DNA of 42,559 nt from JACQZO01 sp964512325 (GCA_964512325.1 CAZEGN010000009.1:1-42559), one strand, 5' to 3'. Numbered from the stretch's first letter, positions 17,013 to 25,103 are shown. Numbers and translations are program-made. The notes: generated by a model from the letters alone, not told the origin.

Positions 17013-19424
17013 ATGGCTCCGATTTTATTCATTCTGGCAGCAATCATCGTTGTTGCTACTACCATTATCTACCTAAGCCGCCAGTACTTTGCGGTTAAGT
17101 TCGCCCTAAACCTCGTGTTTTTACGAGTAAGTGTACCTCGTGCCGAAGATCCAAAAGAGCAGGAACGCAATAAAGATCGCGAAAAAGACTTTAAAGAAAG
17201 TGTGAGTATCATGGAACAGTTGCTGGTCAATCTAAGCAGCTTACTGAAACATAAGTGGTATCAAATTTGGAAATACCCCGACACCATTTCTTTCGAATGG
17301 TCTGCCCAAAAGCAATTGATGTACTTTTATATCGTCGTCCCCAAAGGATTGGAATCTATCGTCGAGAAACAGCTTACCTCGTATTACCCTGATGCGACTA
17401 TTGATATTTCTAATGAGTATCAGCTTTTTGAAAAAGAGCTGGTCAGCGAAAGTGTGCTGCTCAATTTTAAAGAAGCCTCATATTTGCCACTGCGCACGTA
17501 CTCACAACTGGAATCAGACCCGCTCAATGCCGTGATTAATGCCTTCAGCAAATTAGGCGAAAATGAACTCGCTAGCCTGCAACTCACACTCTCTGCCGTC
17601 AATAAAAAAGACGCAAAGCGAGGAAGAAAAATAGCGAAAGACCTTTTTCAGGGGAAATCTGAACCCAAAAAGTTTACCCCCCTAACCCCGTTTAAGCTCG
17701 TTATTGATTTTATTAGCAGCTTAAGCAATAGCAGTAGCAAAAGTGAACCAAAGCGCCTCACCCCTCGCGAAGAGGAGCGCGTCAAATTGATTGAGGCCAA
17801 AGTAAACAAAGCTGCTTTTAATGGCAGCCTGCGCATTATCATCAACAGTCCTACGCCTGAGGCCGCAAAACTACAGATGAAAAACATTTTGGCGGCACTG
17901 AATCAGTTTTCAAGCAATGATTTAAATCGATTCAATGTCAAAAAGTATATCAGCAAAAAAGATATTGAACGCTACTTTTTGCTACGACAATTACAACCCA
18001 ATCGCAAAAGTCAGCTGCTCCTCAGCACAGAAGAAGTAGCCAGCATGTTTCATTTGCCAAACTCACGCTTTAACTCTAGTCCAGCTTTATTCTGGCAAGC
18101 TTACAAGATCGCTCCCGCACCATCAGAGCTACCTAAAGATGGAGTACTGCTAGGCTACAATGTGTATCGTGGCGACATTAAGGAAGTGCGCATTCAGCAT
18201 CCTGACCGTTTCCGTCATTTTTACGTTATTGGCCAAACCGGTACAGGAAAGTCCACCATTCTCCAAACCATGATTCGTCAGGATTTGAAGCTGGGCAATG
18301 GTCTCTGTGTGATTGATCCTCACGGCGAGCTGATTGAAGACATTTTGCCTTTTATTCCCAAATCACGCCTCCAAGATGTGATTTACTTCAATCCCGGAGA
18401 TACAGAGCGTCCAATGGGACTAAATATTTTAGAAGCAAATACGCCCGAAGAGAAAGACTTCATCTCTACTGAGGCCTTAAACATCATGATTAAGCTCTAC
18501 GGCGAAGAAATATTCTCACCACGCTTACAAGACTATTTCCGCAATGGCTGTTTAACTCTCATGGATGATCCTAATGGAGGATGCATCACTGATATCGTTC
18601 GTCTCTTTACCGATGAAAGTTGGCAGGCGGTTAAAACTGCTCATGTCCAAAATCCGATTGTGAAGTCCTTTTGGACCAAACAAATGGCGATGACAGGGGC
18701 GCGCGAAAAGCAGGAAATGATTCCCTACTTTGCCGCAAAATTTGGCGCTTTCATCACCAATACCTTAATGCGCAATGTTCTGGGTCAAACAAAATCGGCG
18801 TTTGATATTTCAGATGTCATGAATAACAAAAAGATTTTGCTGGTAAATCTCTGTAAAGGTTTAGTAGGAGACTTCAATGCCAATCTGCTCGGTATGATTC
18901 TAGTCGCCAAGCTGCAAGTAGCCGCTATGCGTCGCGTCAATGGTCCTAAGACGGACTTCTTCTTATATATTGATGAGTTTCAAAACTTTGTCACCGATAG
19001 CATCGAAACCATTCTCTCTGAAGCACGTAAGTATCGCCTAGGCTTAATTATGGCACATCAATTTATTCCTCAACTTATCCGTAATAAAAATGACACCAAA
19101 ATCCGTGACGCTGTATTTGGCAATGTAGGTACTATTTTGTCTTACAAAATTGGTGTAGATAGAGCTGAGGTGATTGCCAAGGAAATGGCGCCCGTTTTTA
19201 GCGAGCAAGACCTGCTCAATATTGGTGACTTTAAAGCCGCCCTGAAGCTGTGTGTGAATAATAAACCGACTCGTCCTTTTACACTCAATGTCATCAAGCC
19301 TTGGGAAATTGGCGGAAAAGGCAACCCACGCATTGCACAAGCGGTAAAAGAGCTATCTCGTCTCAAATATGGTGTGCGTAAAGAGTTTGTGAATCAAGAA
19401 ATATTAGCCCGTATTGGTGCCTGA
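17013..19424 (+). CDS. TraG/VirB4-like DNA-transfer ATPase, membrane-anchored
   Basis: An 803-residue protein. One N-terminal membrane helix (3-23) is followed by a long region without obvious motifs (30-380), with a basic stretch around 205-260, and then a RecA-like motor. Walker A GQTGTGKST is at 407-415, IDPHGELIEDIL follows, and Walker B FFLYIDEFQNF is near 649-659, with a TraG-type ARKYRLGLIMAHQF motif after it. This is the DUF87/TraM-recognition class seen next to pilus, secretion or DNA-uptake systems. No other secretion gene is in the window, so the role (DNA transfer or uptake) is inferred. It pairs with the next gene, 40 bases downstream. Confidence 0.85.
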   Translation: MAPILFILAAIIVVATTIIYLSRQYFAVKFALNLVFLRVSVPRAEDPKEQERNKDREKDFKESVSIMEQLLVNLSSLLKHKWYQIWKYPDTISFEWSAQKQLMYFYIVVPKGLESIVEKQLTSYYPDATIDISNEYQLFEKELVSESVLLNFKEASYLPLRTYSQLESDPLNAVINAFSKLGENELASLQLTLSAVNKKDAKRGRKIAKDLFQGKSEPKKFTPLTPFKLVIDFISSLSNSSSKSEPKRLTPREEERVKLIEAKVNKAAFNGSLRIIINSPTPEAAKLQMKNILAALNQFSSNDLNRFNVKKYISKKDIERYFLLRQLQPNRKSQLLLSTEEVASMFHLPNSRFNSSPALFWQAYKIAPAPSELPKDGVLLGYNVYRGDIKEVRIQHPDRFRHFYVIGQTGTGKSTILQTMIRQDLKLGNGLCVIDPHGELIEDILPFIPKSRLQDVIYFNPGDTERPMGLNILEANTPEEKDFISTEALNIMIKLYGEEIFSPRLQDYFRNGCLTLMDDPNGGCITDIVRLFTDESWQAVKTAHVQNPIVKSFWTKQMAMTGAREKQEMIPYFAAKFGAFITNTLMRNVLGQTKSAFDISDVMNNKKILLVNLCKGLVGDFNANLLGMILVAKLQVAAMRRVNGPKTDFFLYIDEFQNFVTDSIETILSEARKYRLGLIMAHQFIPQLIRNKNDTKIRDAVFGNVGTILSYKIGVDRAEVIAKEMAPVFSEQDLLNIGDFKAALKLCVNNKPTRPFTLNVIKPWEIGGKGNPRIAQAVKELSRLKYGVRKEFVNQEILARIGA

Positions 19425-19464
19425 GCCAGTTTTATGCTTAAATAGGCATGACTTTGTTTAATTT

Positions 19465-20043
19465 ATGGAAGACACAACACTCCCCAACAACAATCAGGGT
19501 GGAACAACAGGCGCCAATGATTTCAGTGTAAATGTGCCCACACCTCCAAATACCGGTGCGAATGCAGGCCAAAATCCACCAGCTCCAGATCCAATGGCTC
19601 CACTATTTCCAGTAGGAAAAAGCCAGGACCCACGTGATGATGAGTGTCTTTCCATTTTCTCTGATGAGGAAACAAAAGCAAAACATGCCGCTTTAATCAC
19701 GCACCCAATTGCACAGAACAGCTTAAAATATGATGCTAAGAGACTCTTAGAGTTGGTTGCAGGTTCTTATTCACTGACATACGCAGAGAAGATTTATTTC
19801 TTGGATATTGCCATTGCCCAAATCAATCAATCTCAAATTGATCAATTGTTGCAAGTATTTGAAAGTGAACAAGTTCGCTTTGCGGAATTGCACAAAGAGC
19901 ACAATGCGAAAATGGCTGAAGCACAAAAGCAATTTGATGCAGCACAAGCAGCCATGAATGACCCAGCTTTAAAGGCACAAAAGGAACAGGCAAAAGCAGC
20001 CGATGAAGCAAAAGTACAAGATATCTTACAAAATCTTGATTAA
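19465..20043 (+). CDS. Hypothetical Pro/Gly-rich coiled-coil protein
   Basis: A 192-residue protein. Residues 1-50 are disordered (Asn, Gly, Pro, Thr). A helical core at 60-120 carries a HPIAQNSLKYDAKRLLEL segment, and 125-190 is a heptad-rich Ala/Gln/Glu/Lys coiled coil. There is no signal peptide or membrane helix. It follows the TraG-like ATPase closely on the same strand and may be its cytoplasmic partner. The -35 of the rplS promoter overlaps its last codons. Confidence 0.75.
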   Translation: MEDTTLPNNNQGGTTGANDFSVNVPTPPNTGANAGQNPPAPDPMAPLFPVGKSQDPRDDECLSIFSDEETKAKHAALITHPIAQNSLKYDAKRLLELVAGSYSLTYAEKIYFLDIAIAQINQSQIDQLLQVFESEQVRFAELHKEHNAKMAEAQKQFDAAQAAMNDPALKAQKEQAKAADEAKVQDILQNLD

Positions 20044-20064
20044 TTGCTGATAAGTAGCTAGAAT
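20036..20064 (+). promoter_or_regulatory. Promoter of rplS (TTGATT-17-TAGAAT)
   Basis: The -35 TTGATT overlaps the stop of the upstream gene, and the -10 TAGAAT lies 17 bases on. The discriminator CTGCGCGC is strongly GC-rich, as in promoters under stringent control. The predicted leader (about 56 bases) contains a small TTGGG/CCCAA hairpin at 20075-20089. Confidence 0.7.
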
Positions 20065-20126
20065 CTGCGCGCTTTTGGGCAATTCCCAATCTATCATTTA
20101 TCATTTCAAATTTATAATTTCATTGT

Positions 20127-20483
20127 ATGTCTAAGGTATTTGACTTCATTAAAAAGAATATTGCTGCCCCAGAAGTGCCAAGTATTCGCATTGGTGACAC
20201 AGTAAAGGTTTATCAAAAAATCGTGGAAGGAAAAAAAGAGCGCGTACAGCTTTTCGAAGGTCTAGTAATTGCTAAGCATAATCAAGATGCTCGCCAGGCA
20301 AGTATTACTGTAAGAAAAATTGCCTCAGGTGTTGGTGTAGAGCGTATTTTCCCTTTGATTTCAGATCGTATTGAAAAAATTGAAGTAGTAAGATCTTCTA
20401 AAGTACGCCGTGCAAAATTGTATTACATGCGCAACTTGGTTGGTCGTGCTGCAAAATTGAAGGATGTAGCTCAAGCTGAATAA
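20127..20483 (+). CDS. rplS: 50S ribosomal protein L19
   Basis: A 118-residue L19 of normal length. Diagnostic segments are IRIGDTVKVYQKIVEGKKERVQ, LFEGLVIAKH, TVRKIASGVGVERIFPL and VRRAKLYYMRNLVGRAAKLK. L19 sits at the 30S-50S interface of the ribosome. The usual trmD/rimM neighbours are absent; instead rodA starts 3 bases after its stop. The start is TTTCATTGTATG, without a Shine-Dalgarno sequence. Confidence 0.97.
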   Translation: MSKVFDFIKKNIAAPEVPSIRIGDTVKVYQKIVEGKKERVQLFEGLVIAKHNQDARQASITVRKIASGVGVERIFPLISDRIEKIEVVRSSKVRRAKLYYMRNLVGRAAKLKDVAQAE

Positions 20484-20486
20484 TAA

Positions 20487-21593
20487 ATGTGGCGAGAATT
20501 TGATTGGTGGCTTTTCTACAGTGCTATCATTCTTTCGCTCTTTGGTCTGGTCGTATTAGTAGCAGGAGACACACAACAAAGCTTGGTGAATAGCATAGCC
20601 TTTCGCCAAGCTATTTTTTTGCTGATTAGTATAGGCATAAGTATTTTTATTAGTCGCACCGAGTACCGCTCGCTCCGTTTGTCAGCGTATATTTTGTACA
20701 TGCTTTCGCTAGCAGTGTTGGTTGCAGTATTGTTTTTCGGAGTAGTGCGCAATGGCACACGTGGTTGGTTTGACTTGGGATTCATGCAGCTTCAACCTTC
20801 AGAGCTGGTAAAAATTCCTTTTATCTTTGCCTTAGCCAAGTTTTGGAGCAAAAAAACCATTCACACGCTACGCGAAGTATTTTTTTCACTGCTTTTATTG
20901 CTTCCCGCCATTTTCCTTATTCTCTTACAACCAGATTTGGGCACCGTGCTGAGTTTCGTCACCATTTGGCTGACTGTGGTGTTGGCGCTCAATTTGCCAT
21001 TAAAGCAACTCATCTATTTTTTGGTTTTTGGTATTCTCATCGCCAGTAGTTCTCTATTTGTTTTACTAAAAGTGGTAGGTCAAGACAGCTATCAGTTTCA
21101 GCGTCTAGCCGTGTACCCTGATCACTTATTTCTGGAATCACTGCGCCACCGTGATATTGGTTATCAAGTTGACCAGGCAATTATTGCCATCGGCTCAGGC
21201 CAAGCCCTTGGTGCTGGTGTAGGTAGGGGATGGCAAGCACAGCTTAATTATCTGCCAGTAAAGGAGTCCGATTTTATTTTTGCTAATATTGCAGAATCCA
21301 TGGGCTTCTTTGGTGCTTCAATGTTGCTACTGCTGTTTGTGCTTTTTCTGTTCCGCACCATTCGTGTGGCGAGAGTAGCGCAGGATGCTTTTGGGAAGCT
21401 GCTGGCAACTGGCTTTCTGGGCATGTTTTTCTTTCACATGGTCGAGAATATTGGCATGAATATGGGCTTACTGCCAGTAACCGGCGTGCCGTTATCTTTT
21501 GTTAGCTATGGCGGTAGTCACTTACTTACCTCATATATAAGCCTCGGCTTTCTGCAGAGCATTATCATGAGACACAAAAAAATCAAATTCTAA
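20487..21593 (+). CDS. rodA: RodA/FtsW-type SEDS peptidoglycan glycosyltransferase
   Basis: A 368-residue SEDS polymerase with about ten membrane helices. Family motifs are NGTRGWFDLGFMQLQPSELVK (90-110), LQPDLGTVLSF (about 147-157), the ESDFIFANIAESMGFFG loop holding the catalytic Asp equivalent (about 259-275), and MNMGLLPVTGVPLSFVSYGGS. LQPDLGT favours RodA over FtsW. It polymerises lipid II glycan strands with a class B PBP, which is not in the window. It is directly coupled to rplS. Confidence 0.9.
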   Translation: MWREFDWWLFYSAIILSLFGLVVLVAGDTQQSLVNSIAFRQAIFLLISIGISIFISRTEYRSLRLSAYILYMLSLAVLVAVLFFGVVRNGTRGWFDLGFMQLQPSELVKIPFIFALAKFWSKKTIHTLREVFFSLLLLLPAIFLILLQPDLGTVLSFVTIWLTVVLALNLPLKQLIYFLVFGILIASSSLFVLLKVVGQDSYQFQRLAVYPDHLFLESLRHRDIGYQVDQAIIAIGSGQALGAGVGRGWQAQLNYLPVKESDFIFANIAESMGFFGASMLLLLFVLFLFRTIRVARVAQDAFGKLLATGFLGMFFFHMVENIGMNMGLLPVTGVPLSFVSYGGSHLLTSYISLGFLQSIIMRHKKIKF

Positions 21594-21685
21594 AGCCATT
21601 TCTCTTATTGACACTCATATCTGCATATGCTTAGATGGCTTCAGTATGCTGATTAATGCATATACAAACCATTGCTACAATGCTG

Positions 21686-21695
21686 AAAGGAGGTG
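21686..21695 (+). promoter_or_regulatory. Strong Shine-Dalgarno site of HU
   Basis: AAAGGAGGTG lies about 9 bases before the ATG at 21705 and matches the canonical anti-SD sequence. It decides the start over the in-frame GTG at 21693. It is the only strong SD I find in front of any gene in the window. A possible promoter upstream is TTGACA at 21608 with a weak TTAGAT 17 bases on. Confidence 0.8.
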
Positions 21696-21704
21696 AATCA
21701 TACA

Positions 21705-21980
21705 ATGTCTAAACAAGATCTCATCAATGCTGTAGCTAGCCAAGCTAAGCTTAGCAAGACAGCAGCAGCACAAGCTGTAGCTGCAATGTTGGATTCAGTT
21801 ACTAAGACTCTATCAAAAGGAGGTAAAGTGACCATTACTGGTTTCGGTACTTTCATGGTAAGTAAGCGTAACGCAAGAACTGGAGTTAATCCACGTAATC
21901 CAACTGAGCGCATCAAGATCCCTGCAATGAAAACACCTCATTTCAAAGCTGGTAAGTCTCTTAAGGAAGCAGTACGTTAG
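21705..21980 (+). CDS. hup: HU-family DNA-binding protein
   Basis: A 91-residue histone-like protein of full family length. MSKQDLINAVASQAKLSKTAAAQA starts the helical dimerisation part. GGKVTITGFGTFMVSKRNARTGVNPRNP gives the beta arm with the conserved GFGTF and the intercalating-Pro RNP segment, and FKAGKSLKEAV ends it. It compacts and bends DNA as a dimer. The start is set by the perfect SD. Strong SD, optimal-looking codons and a good terminator suggest high expression. Confidence 0.97.
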   Translation: MSKQDLINAVASQAKLSKTAAAQAVAAMLDSVTKTLSKGGKVTITGFGTFMVSKRNARTGVNPRNPTERIKIPAMKTPHFKAGKSLKEAVR

Positions 21981-21996
21981 TATTGTTTTCGCGTTC

Positions 21997-22038
21997 AAAA
22001 AAAGTCCTTATGGGTTGTGTGCCCTAAGGACTTTTTTT
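21997..22038 (+). terminator. Intrinsic terminator after HU
   Basis: A-rich AAAAAAAGTCCTTA(t)GGG pairs with CCCTAAGGACTTTTTTT across a short TTGTGTG loop, one T bulged. The T-tract lies on the plus strand 17 bases after the HU stop. The flanking A-run makes it potentially bidirectional. Confidence 0.92.
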
Positions 22039-22098
22039 AATGAGCAAGTCGCAATTAGCAAGTGGCAATGATGGAACAGAGCAGAAAGATGAAGACAA

Positions 22099-22128
22099 TT
22101 GACCAAGGAGGAGAGTAAAATCTATAAT
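22099..22128 (+). promoter_or_regulatory. Promoter of the putative lipoprotein gene (TTGACC-18-TATAAT)
   Basis: A -35 TTGACC and a perfect -10 TATAAT lie 18 bases apart. Initiation about 7 bases after the -10 leaves a leader of about 13 bases before the ATG at 22148. Confidence 0.7.
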
Positions 22129-22147
22129 CACTTCTCAATTTATTACT

Positions 22148-22810
22148 ATGAAAAAAACGCTTGAAACTAGATTGGGCACAGGCAATGCATTTCGGACAGG
22201 AGTTTTATTAGCCCTTTTGGGTAACAGTTCCTGCCATAAGCAAACCCCACCCAGTGGTGAAGCTCACACTCTGTTTGATGGTCTTCCCGCTGAAAGAATG
22301 GCCGAGCATGCGCAACAGTGGAATTATAGTTATATTGAAAACCTAGCCCATATCATTCATTACCGCTACGGATTAACGTACAATGCTTCGAACATAGCCT
22401 CAGATACCCATTGGCAAAGAGTAGAACAGTATTTGAATAGCTACCTAGACCAAGTACGCACTTATCATGATCAGCACGCAGAGTGTTTTGAGCGTACTAC
22501 ACCAACTTGCGAAATACCTGCTTTTAACATGACGATATTTACCCGCAGAGAAGTAGAGCAATTAGCACAACTTATTGGCGACGCGCAATTATTTGAAGCA
22601 CGCCAAAGTGCACAAAGAGAAATACTGCATCGCTGTAACAGCACGCCCCCACAAGTTGCCGCTCGACCTGAACTTGCCAGTCGTTTTAATCAGCAATACA
22701 TACCTGATTCAATTTTGCTGGCATCACTGCTACGTAGACTACAAGAATTGCACCGATTCTCCTACATGAGACCAGATTTTTTGAGAGCCCACTCACATTT
22801 CAGTCAGTAA
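22148..22810 (+). CDS. Hypothetical secreted protein or lipoprotein
   Basis: A 220-residue protein. A basic N-terminus (MKKTLETR) and a hydrophobic stretch (GVLLALLG, 18-25) are followed by NSSC with Cys29. This is an imperfect lipobox, since position -3 is Asn, so lipid attachment is plausible but not secure. The mature part is helical and rich in His, Gln and Tyr, with cysteines at about 118 and 124 that could form a disulfide outside the cell. I do not recognise a family. Confidence 0.65.
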   Translation: MKKTLETRLGTGNAFRTGVLLALLGNSSCHKQTPPSGEAHTLFDGLPAERMAEHAQQWNYSYIENLAHIIHYRYGLTYNASNIASDTHWQRVEQYLNSYLDQVRTYHDQHAECFERTTPTCEIPAFNMTIFTRREVEQLAQLIGDAQLFEARQSAQREILHRCNSTPPQVAARPELASRFNQQYIPDSILLASLLRRLQELHRFSYMRPDFLRAHSHFSQ

Positions 22811-22834
22811 AAAGTATTCAATTAAAGACACCTC

Positions 22835-22863
22835 TTGCTTTTGTGATTACAGAAAACTAGTAT
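22835..22863 (+). promoter_or_regulatory. Promoter of purA (TTGCTT-17-TAGTAT)
   Basis: TTGCTT and TAGTAT are separated by 17 bases. The -10 has the TAGnAT form also seen at rplS and rplY. The predicted leader before the ATG at 22885 is about 15 bases. Confidence 0.6.
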
Positions 22864-22884
22864 CAATTCCTTGAAAAAATTTCT

Positions 22885-24447
22885 ATGCGACCAGGAACAG
22901 CTGATATTTTAATTGGTGGTGCCGATGGTGATGAAGGCAAAGCAAAAGGAACAGACACATTCAATAGAAACGGCTTACAAATGAGAGGTGTCGTGATCAG
23001 AGGAGTAAGAAGAGATATTGATAAAGTATATAAGATGGGGGTGAGAGGAAATGGTGGCGGGAATGCCGGACATACCCTCAAAATTCGTGGTGTGGAGTAT
23101 AAGCTGCATGCCATTCCTTCAGCAGCTGCCGTGCCAGGGATGCAGCTGTATATTGGCTCTGGTTGTGTCGTAAACCCGATACAATTGTTACAAGAATGTA
23201 TCGATTTAGAGCGACAAGGACTATCTGATATTATGCCTCGTCTCAAAATATCAATCGCCGCCACTACCATTACACCAATTGATATTTTGTTCGACATCAT
23301 GAACGGCAAAAAGATTGGTACTACTGGCAATGGTATTGGCCAGGCATATGCAGCTCAAGCTATTCGAGCAGATGAATTCGGCATTACTAATATCCGCTTT
23401 GCTGAAGCAATTGATATACCAGCACAGGAGCTAAAGAACATGCTACGCAGACGCTGGGATGCACTGAGACAGTCTATTCAGGTCGGAGCTGTTGGACAAG
23501 AAGAGCAGCTACGTCTCTGCGCAAAACTATTTAAAAATGAACAAATTAAGGATACTGCAACGCTTCTAACCAGATTAGACACCTACGTACAAAAACAAAT
23601 TGACAGCTATCTTGACGCGATAAGCACGATTGCAAGACGGGGCGTCATTGAAGCTGATTTAGGCTGGATTAATAAACAAATTAGTAAAGGCCATAATGTA
23701 TTAGTCGAAGGCGCGCAGGCAATTGGCCTCGGCAAAAGACATGGACCAGTACCCTATGTAACCAGCAGCGATACCACTCCCGGAGCAATTCTCGAGGGAG
23801 CAGACATCGACCCTCGTTTTTCAGATATTGTGATTGGCACATTTAAATCAATTGGCTCACGCGTAGGCAATGGTCCCTTTCCTGAAGAATTCGGCGGCAG
23901 TGCATCCGAAAAATATTGTGCCGACACAACAATCAACAGAGCGGGGGAAACTGAACGTTGTAGCAGAGAAGATCTGCTGCGTTCTAGGGATCCATTAGAA
24001 TTTTCTATTGGTCTCAGAAACGCACTCGATGAATATGGAGCTACCACAGGAAGACCTCGAAGAGTGGGCATGCCAAACGCGGAGCGAGCCAAAGACTCAT
24101 GTGCTAGAGGAGGAATTGATATAGTGTTCTTAACTAAAGTCGACAGTCTCGCTCTTTTCGCACGCACTCCAGTTACCAATTGCCAAATACCATTGGTAAC
24201 TGGATTACAGAGAGATGGTGAGCAAGTACACATCCGACCACTTACTGACATCGGCATGCGTCAACTCACCCCTATAATCACGCATTTGCCTGCATTTGCA
24301 CAAGATATCCGACATGTACGAGATGCCAGAGATTTACCAGCAGAAGCTCGTACATTTATTGGCACATATAGCGAAATTGCGGGTACCCCGGTAGCATTTA
24401 TTGGCGTTGGTCCTGATCGAGAAGCGCTAATTCAGGTTTACAAATAG
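22885..24447 (+). CDS. purA: Adenylosuccinate synthetase, long divergent form
   Basis: A 520-residue protein; typical PurA is about 430. It should join IMP and Asp using GTP, the first step from IMP to AMP. Motifs present are GDEGKAK (15-21, with the catalytic Asp16), GGGNAGHT ending at His63/Thr64, GTTGNGIGQAY, VLVEGAQAIGLGKRHGPVPYVTSSDTTPG, RVGNGPFPEEF, YGATTGRPRRVG, FLTKVDSL and GTPVAFIGVGPDRE. There are insertions of about 19 residues between the P-loop and the GHT and about 40 before the TTGRPRR motif. No other purine gene is nearby, so it may act in salvage. Confidence 0.88.
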   Translation: MRPGTADILIGGADGDEGKAKGTDTFNRNGLQMRGVVIRGVRRDIDKVYKMGVRGNGGGNAGHTLKIRGVEYKLHAIPSAAAVPGMQLYIGSGCVVNPIQLLQECIDLERQGLSDIMPRLKISIAATTITPIDILFDIMNGKKIGTTGNGIGQAYAAQAIRADEFGITNIRFAEAIDIPAQELKNMLRRRWDALRQSIQVGAVGQEEQLRLCAKLFKNEQIKDTATLLTRLDTYVQKQIDSYLDAISTIARRGVIEADLGWINKQISKGHNVLVEGAQAIGLGKRHGPVPYVTSSDTTPGAILEGADIDPRFSDIVIGTFKSIGSRVGNGPFPEEFGGSASEKYCADTTINRAGETERCSREDLLRSRDPLEFSIGLRNALDEYGATTGRPRRVGMPNAERAKDSCARGGIDIVFLTKVDSLALFARTPVTNCQIPLVTGLQRDGEQVHIRPLTDIGMRQLTPIITHLPAFAQDIRHVRDARDLPAEARTFIGTYSEIAGTPVAFIGVGPDREALIQVYK

Positions 24448-24449
24448 TA

Positions 24450-24659
24450 TTAGCTATTATTGCTAGCATCCTTGCCCTTATTACCACTGGCACGTTGCCC
24501 ATTCTGGCGCATCTGTGAGTGGGCATTGATGCGAGCATGTATTTCTCTATTTCCCTGACTGCTCTGATTGCGAGGATTCTCCCGGTTGCGCTCATTTTCC
24601 ACAGTAGCCTTATCTTTTTCACTATGCTGTAGCTGTTTTTTTGCTTGGGCTTTTTTCAT
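24450..24659 (-). CDS. Small basic, Asn/Gln/Lys-rich hypothetical protein
   Basis: A 69-residue, wholly hydrophilic protein (MKKAQAKKQLQHSEKDKATV start; later NRENPRNQSSQGNRE and SGNKGKDASNNS). It is convergent with purA, with 2 bases between the stops. There are no hydrophobic residues for a folded core, so it would be disordered and possibly nucleic-acid binding. The gap it fills and the ATG in TTGCTATG support it, but composition alone cannot prove it is coding. Confidence 0.45.
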   Translation of the reverse strand: MKKAQAKKQLQHSEKDKATVENERNRENPRNQSSQGNREIHARINAHSQMRQNGQRASGNKGKDASNNS

Positions 24660-24798
24660 AGCAATGGATTAAGAATACCTACTTCCTTGCTACCCCTATT
24701 TACCCTATTAGTCAATAAAACCAGCCCTAAAAAGAAGGAATGAAGAAAGACAAAGGACAAGTTGAAGACTCCCATGTACCGATTCTGGTACATGGTCG

Positions 24799-24832
24799 TG
24801 GCCCCGCCAACCGAAGCTTCAGCGTAGGTTGG
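24799..24832 (-). repeat. tRNA-tail repeat after tRNA-Pro
   Basis: The minus strand reads CCAACC, TACGCTGAAGCTTC, GGTTGG. The fourth stem pair is A-T, where the Gly and Val copies have T-A. The competing TGGC-GGG-GCCA hairpin follows at 24799-24809. Confidence 0.8.
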
Positions 24833-24906
24833 TCGGGGTAGCAGGACTCGAACCTGCGACTTCCTGCTCCCAAAGCAGGCGCTCTAGCCAACTGAGCCAT
24901 ACCCCG
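24830..24906 (-). tRNA. tRNA-Pro (anticodon TGG)
   Basis: Minus-strand cloverleaf: acceptor CGGGGTA/TACCCCG, D-arm GCTC/GAGC, anticodon stem CCTGC/GCAGG with loop TTTGGGA (TGG, reading CCA codons), T-arm GCAGG-TTCGAGT-CCTGC, discriminator A and an encoded CCA. It lies 64 bases after tRNA-Gly, with no promoter between them, so the two are probably one transcript. Confidence 0.96.
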
Positions 24907-24939
24907 ATAAACACATTTTCCGCTAGACCCTTTTCCGGG

Positions 24940-24973
24940 TGGCCCCGCCATCCGAAGCTTCAGCGTAGGATGG
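24940..24973 (-). repeat. tRNA-tail repeat after tRNA-Gly
   Basis: The minus strand reads CCATCC, TACGCTGAAGCTTC, GGATGG, then the TGGC-GGG-GCCA alternative hairpin. It lies between two co-transcribed tRNAs and lacks a T-tract, so it cannot simply be the operon terminator. Confidence 0.8.
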
Positions 24974-25044
24974 AGCGGGTAATGGGAATTGAACCCATCT
25001 CTACTGCTTGGAAGGCAGTCATAATACCGCTATACTATACCCGC
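24971..25044 (-). tRNA. tRNA-Gly (anticodon TCC)
   Basis: Minus-strand cloverleaf: acceptor GCGGGTA/TACCCGC, anticodon stem ACTGC/GCAGT with loop CTTCCAA (TCC, reading GGA codons), T-arm ATGGG-TTCAATT-CCCAT, discriminator T and an encoded CCA. It is close to bacterial glyT-type tRNAs. It is the first gene of a Gly-Pro tRNA pair. Confidence 0.96.
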
Positions 25045-25059
25045 AAAAAATGCAAAAGG

Positions 25060-25087
25060 ATTATAACGAAGGATAGATTAATTGCAA
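25060..25087 (-). promoter_or_regulatory. Promoter of the tRNA-Gly/tRNA-Pro pair (TTGCAA-16-TATAAT)
   Basis: On the minus strand, TTGCAA (25082-25087) and a perfect TATAAT (complement at 25060-25065) are 16 bases apart, and the tRNA-Gly acceptor starts 15 bases after the -10. Confidence 0.75.
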
Positions 25088-25103
25088 GAACAAAGTGGAA
25101 TTT

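Noticed and set aside
24398..24622. Second minus-strand ORF overlapping the small basic gene after purA
   Set aside because: It overlaps the purA 3' end and is out of frame with the better-placed 69-residue candidate.
24940..24973. tRNA-tail hairpins as rho-independent terminators
   Set aside because: No T-tract follows any of the four, and one lies between two co-transcribed tRNAs.
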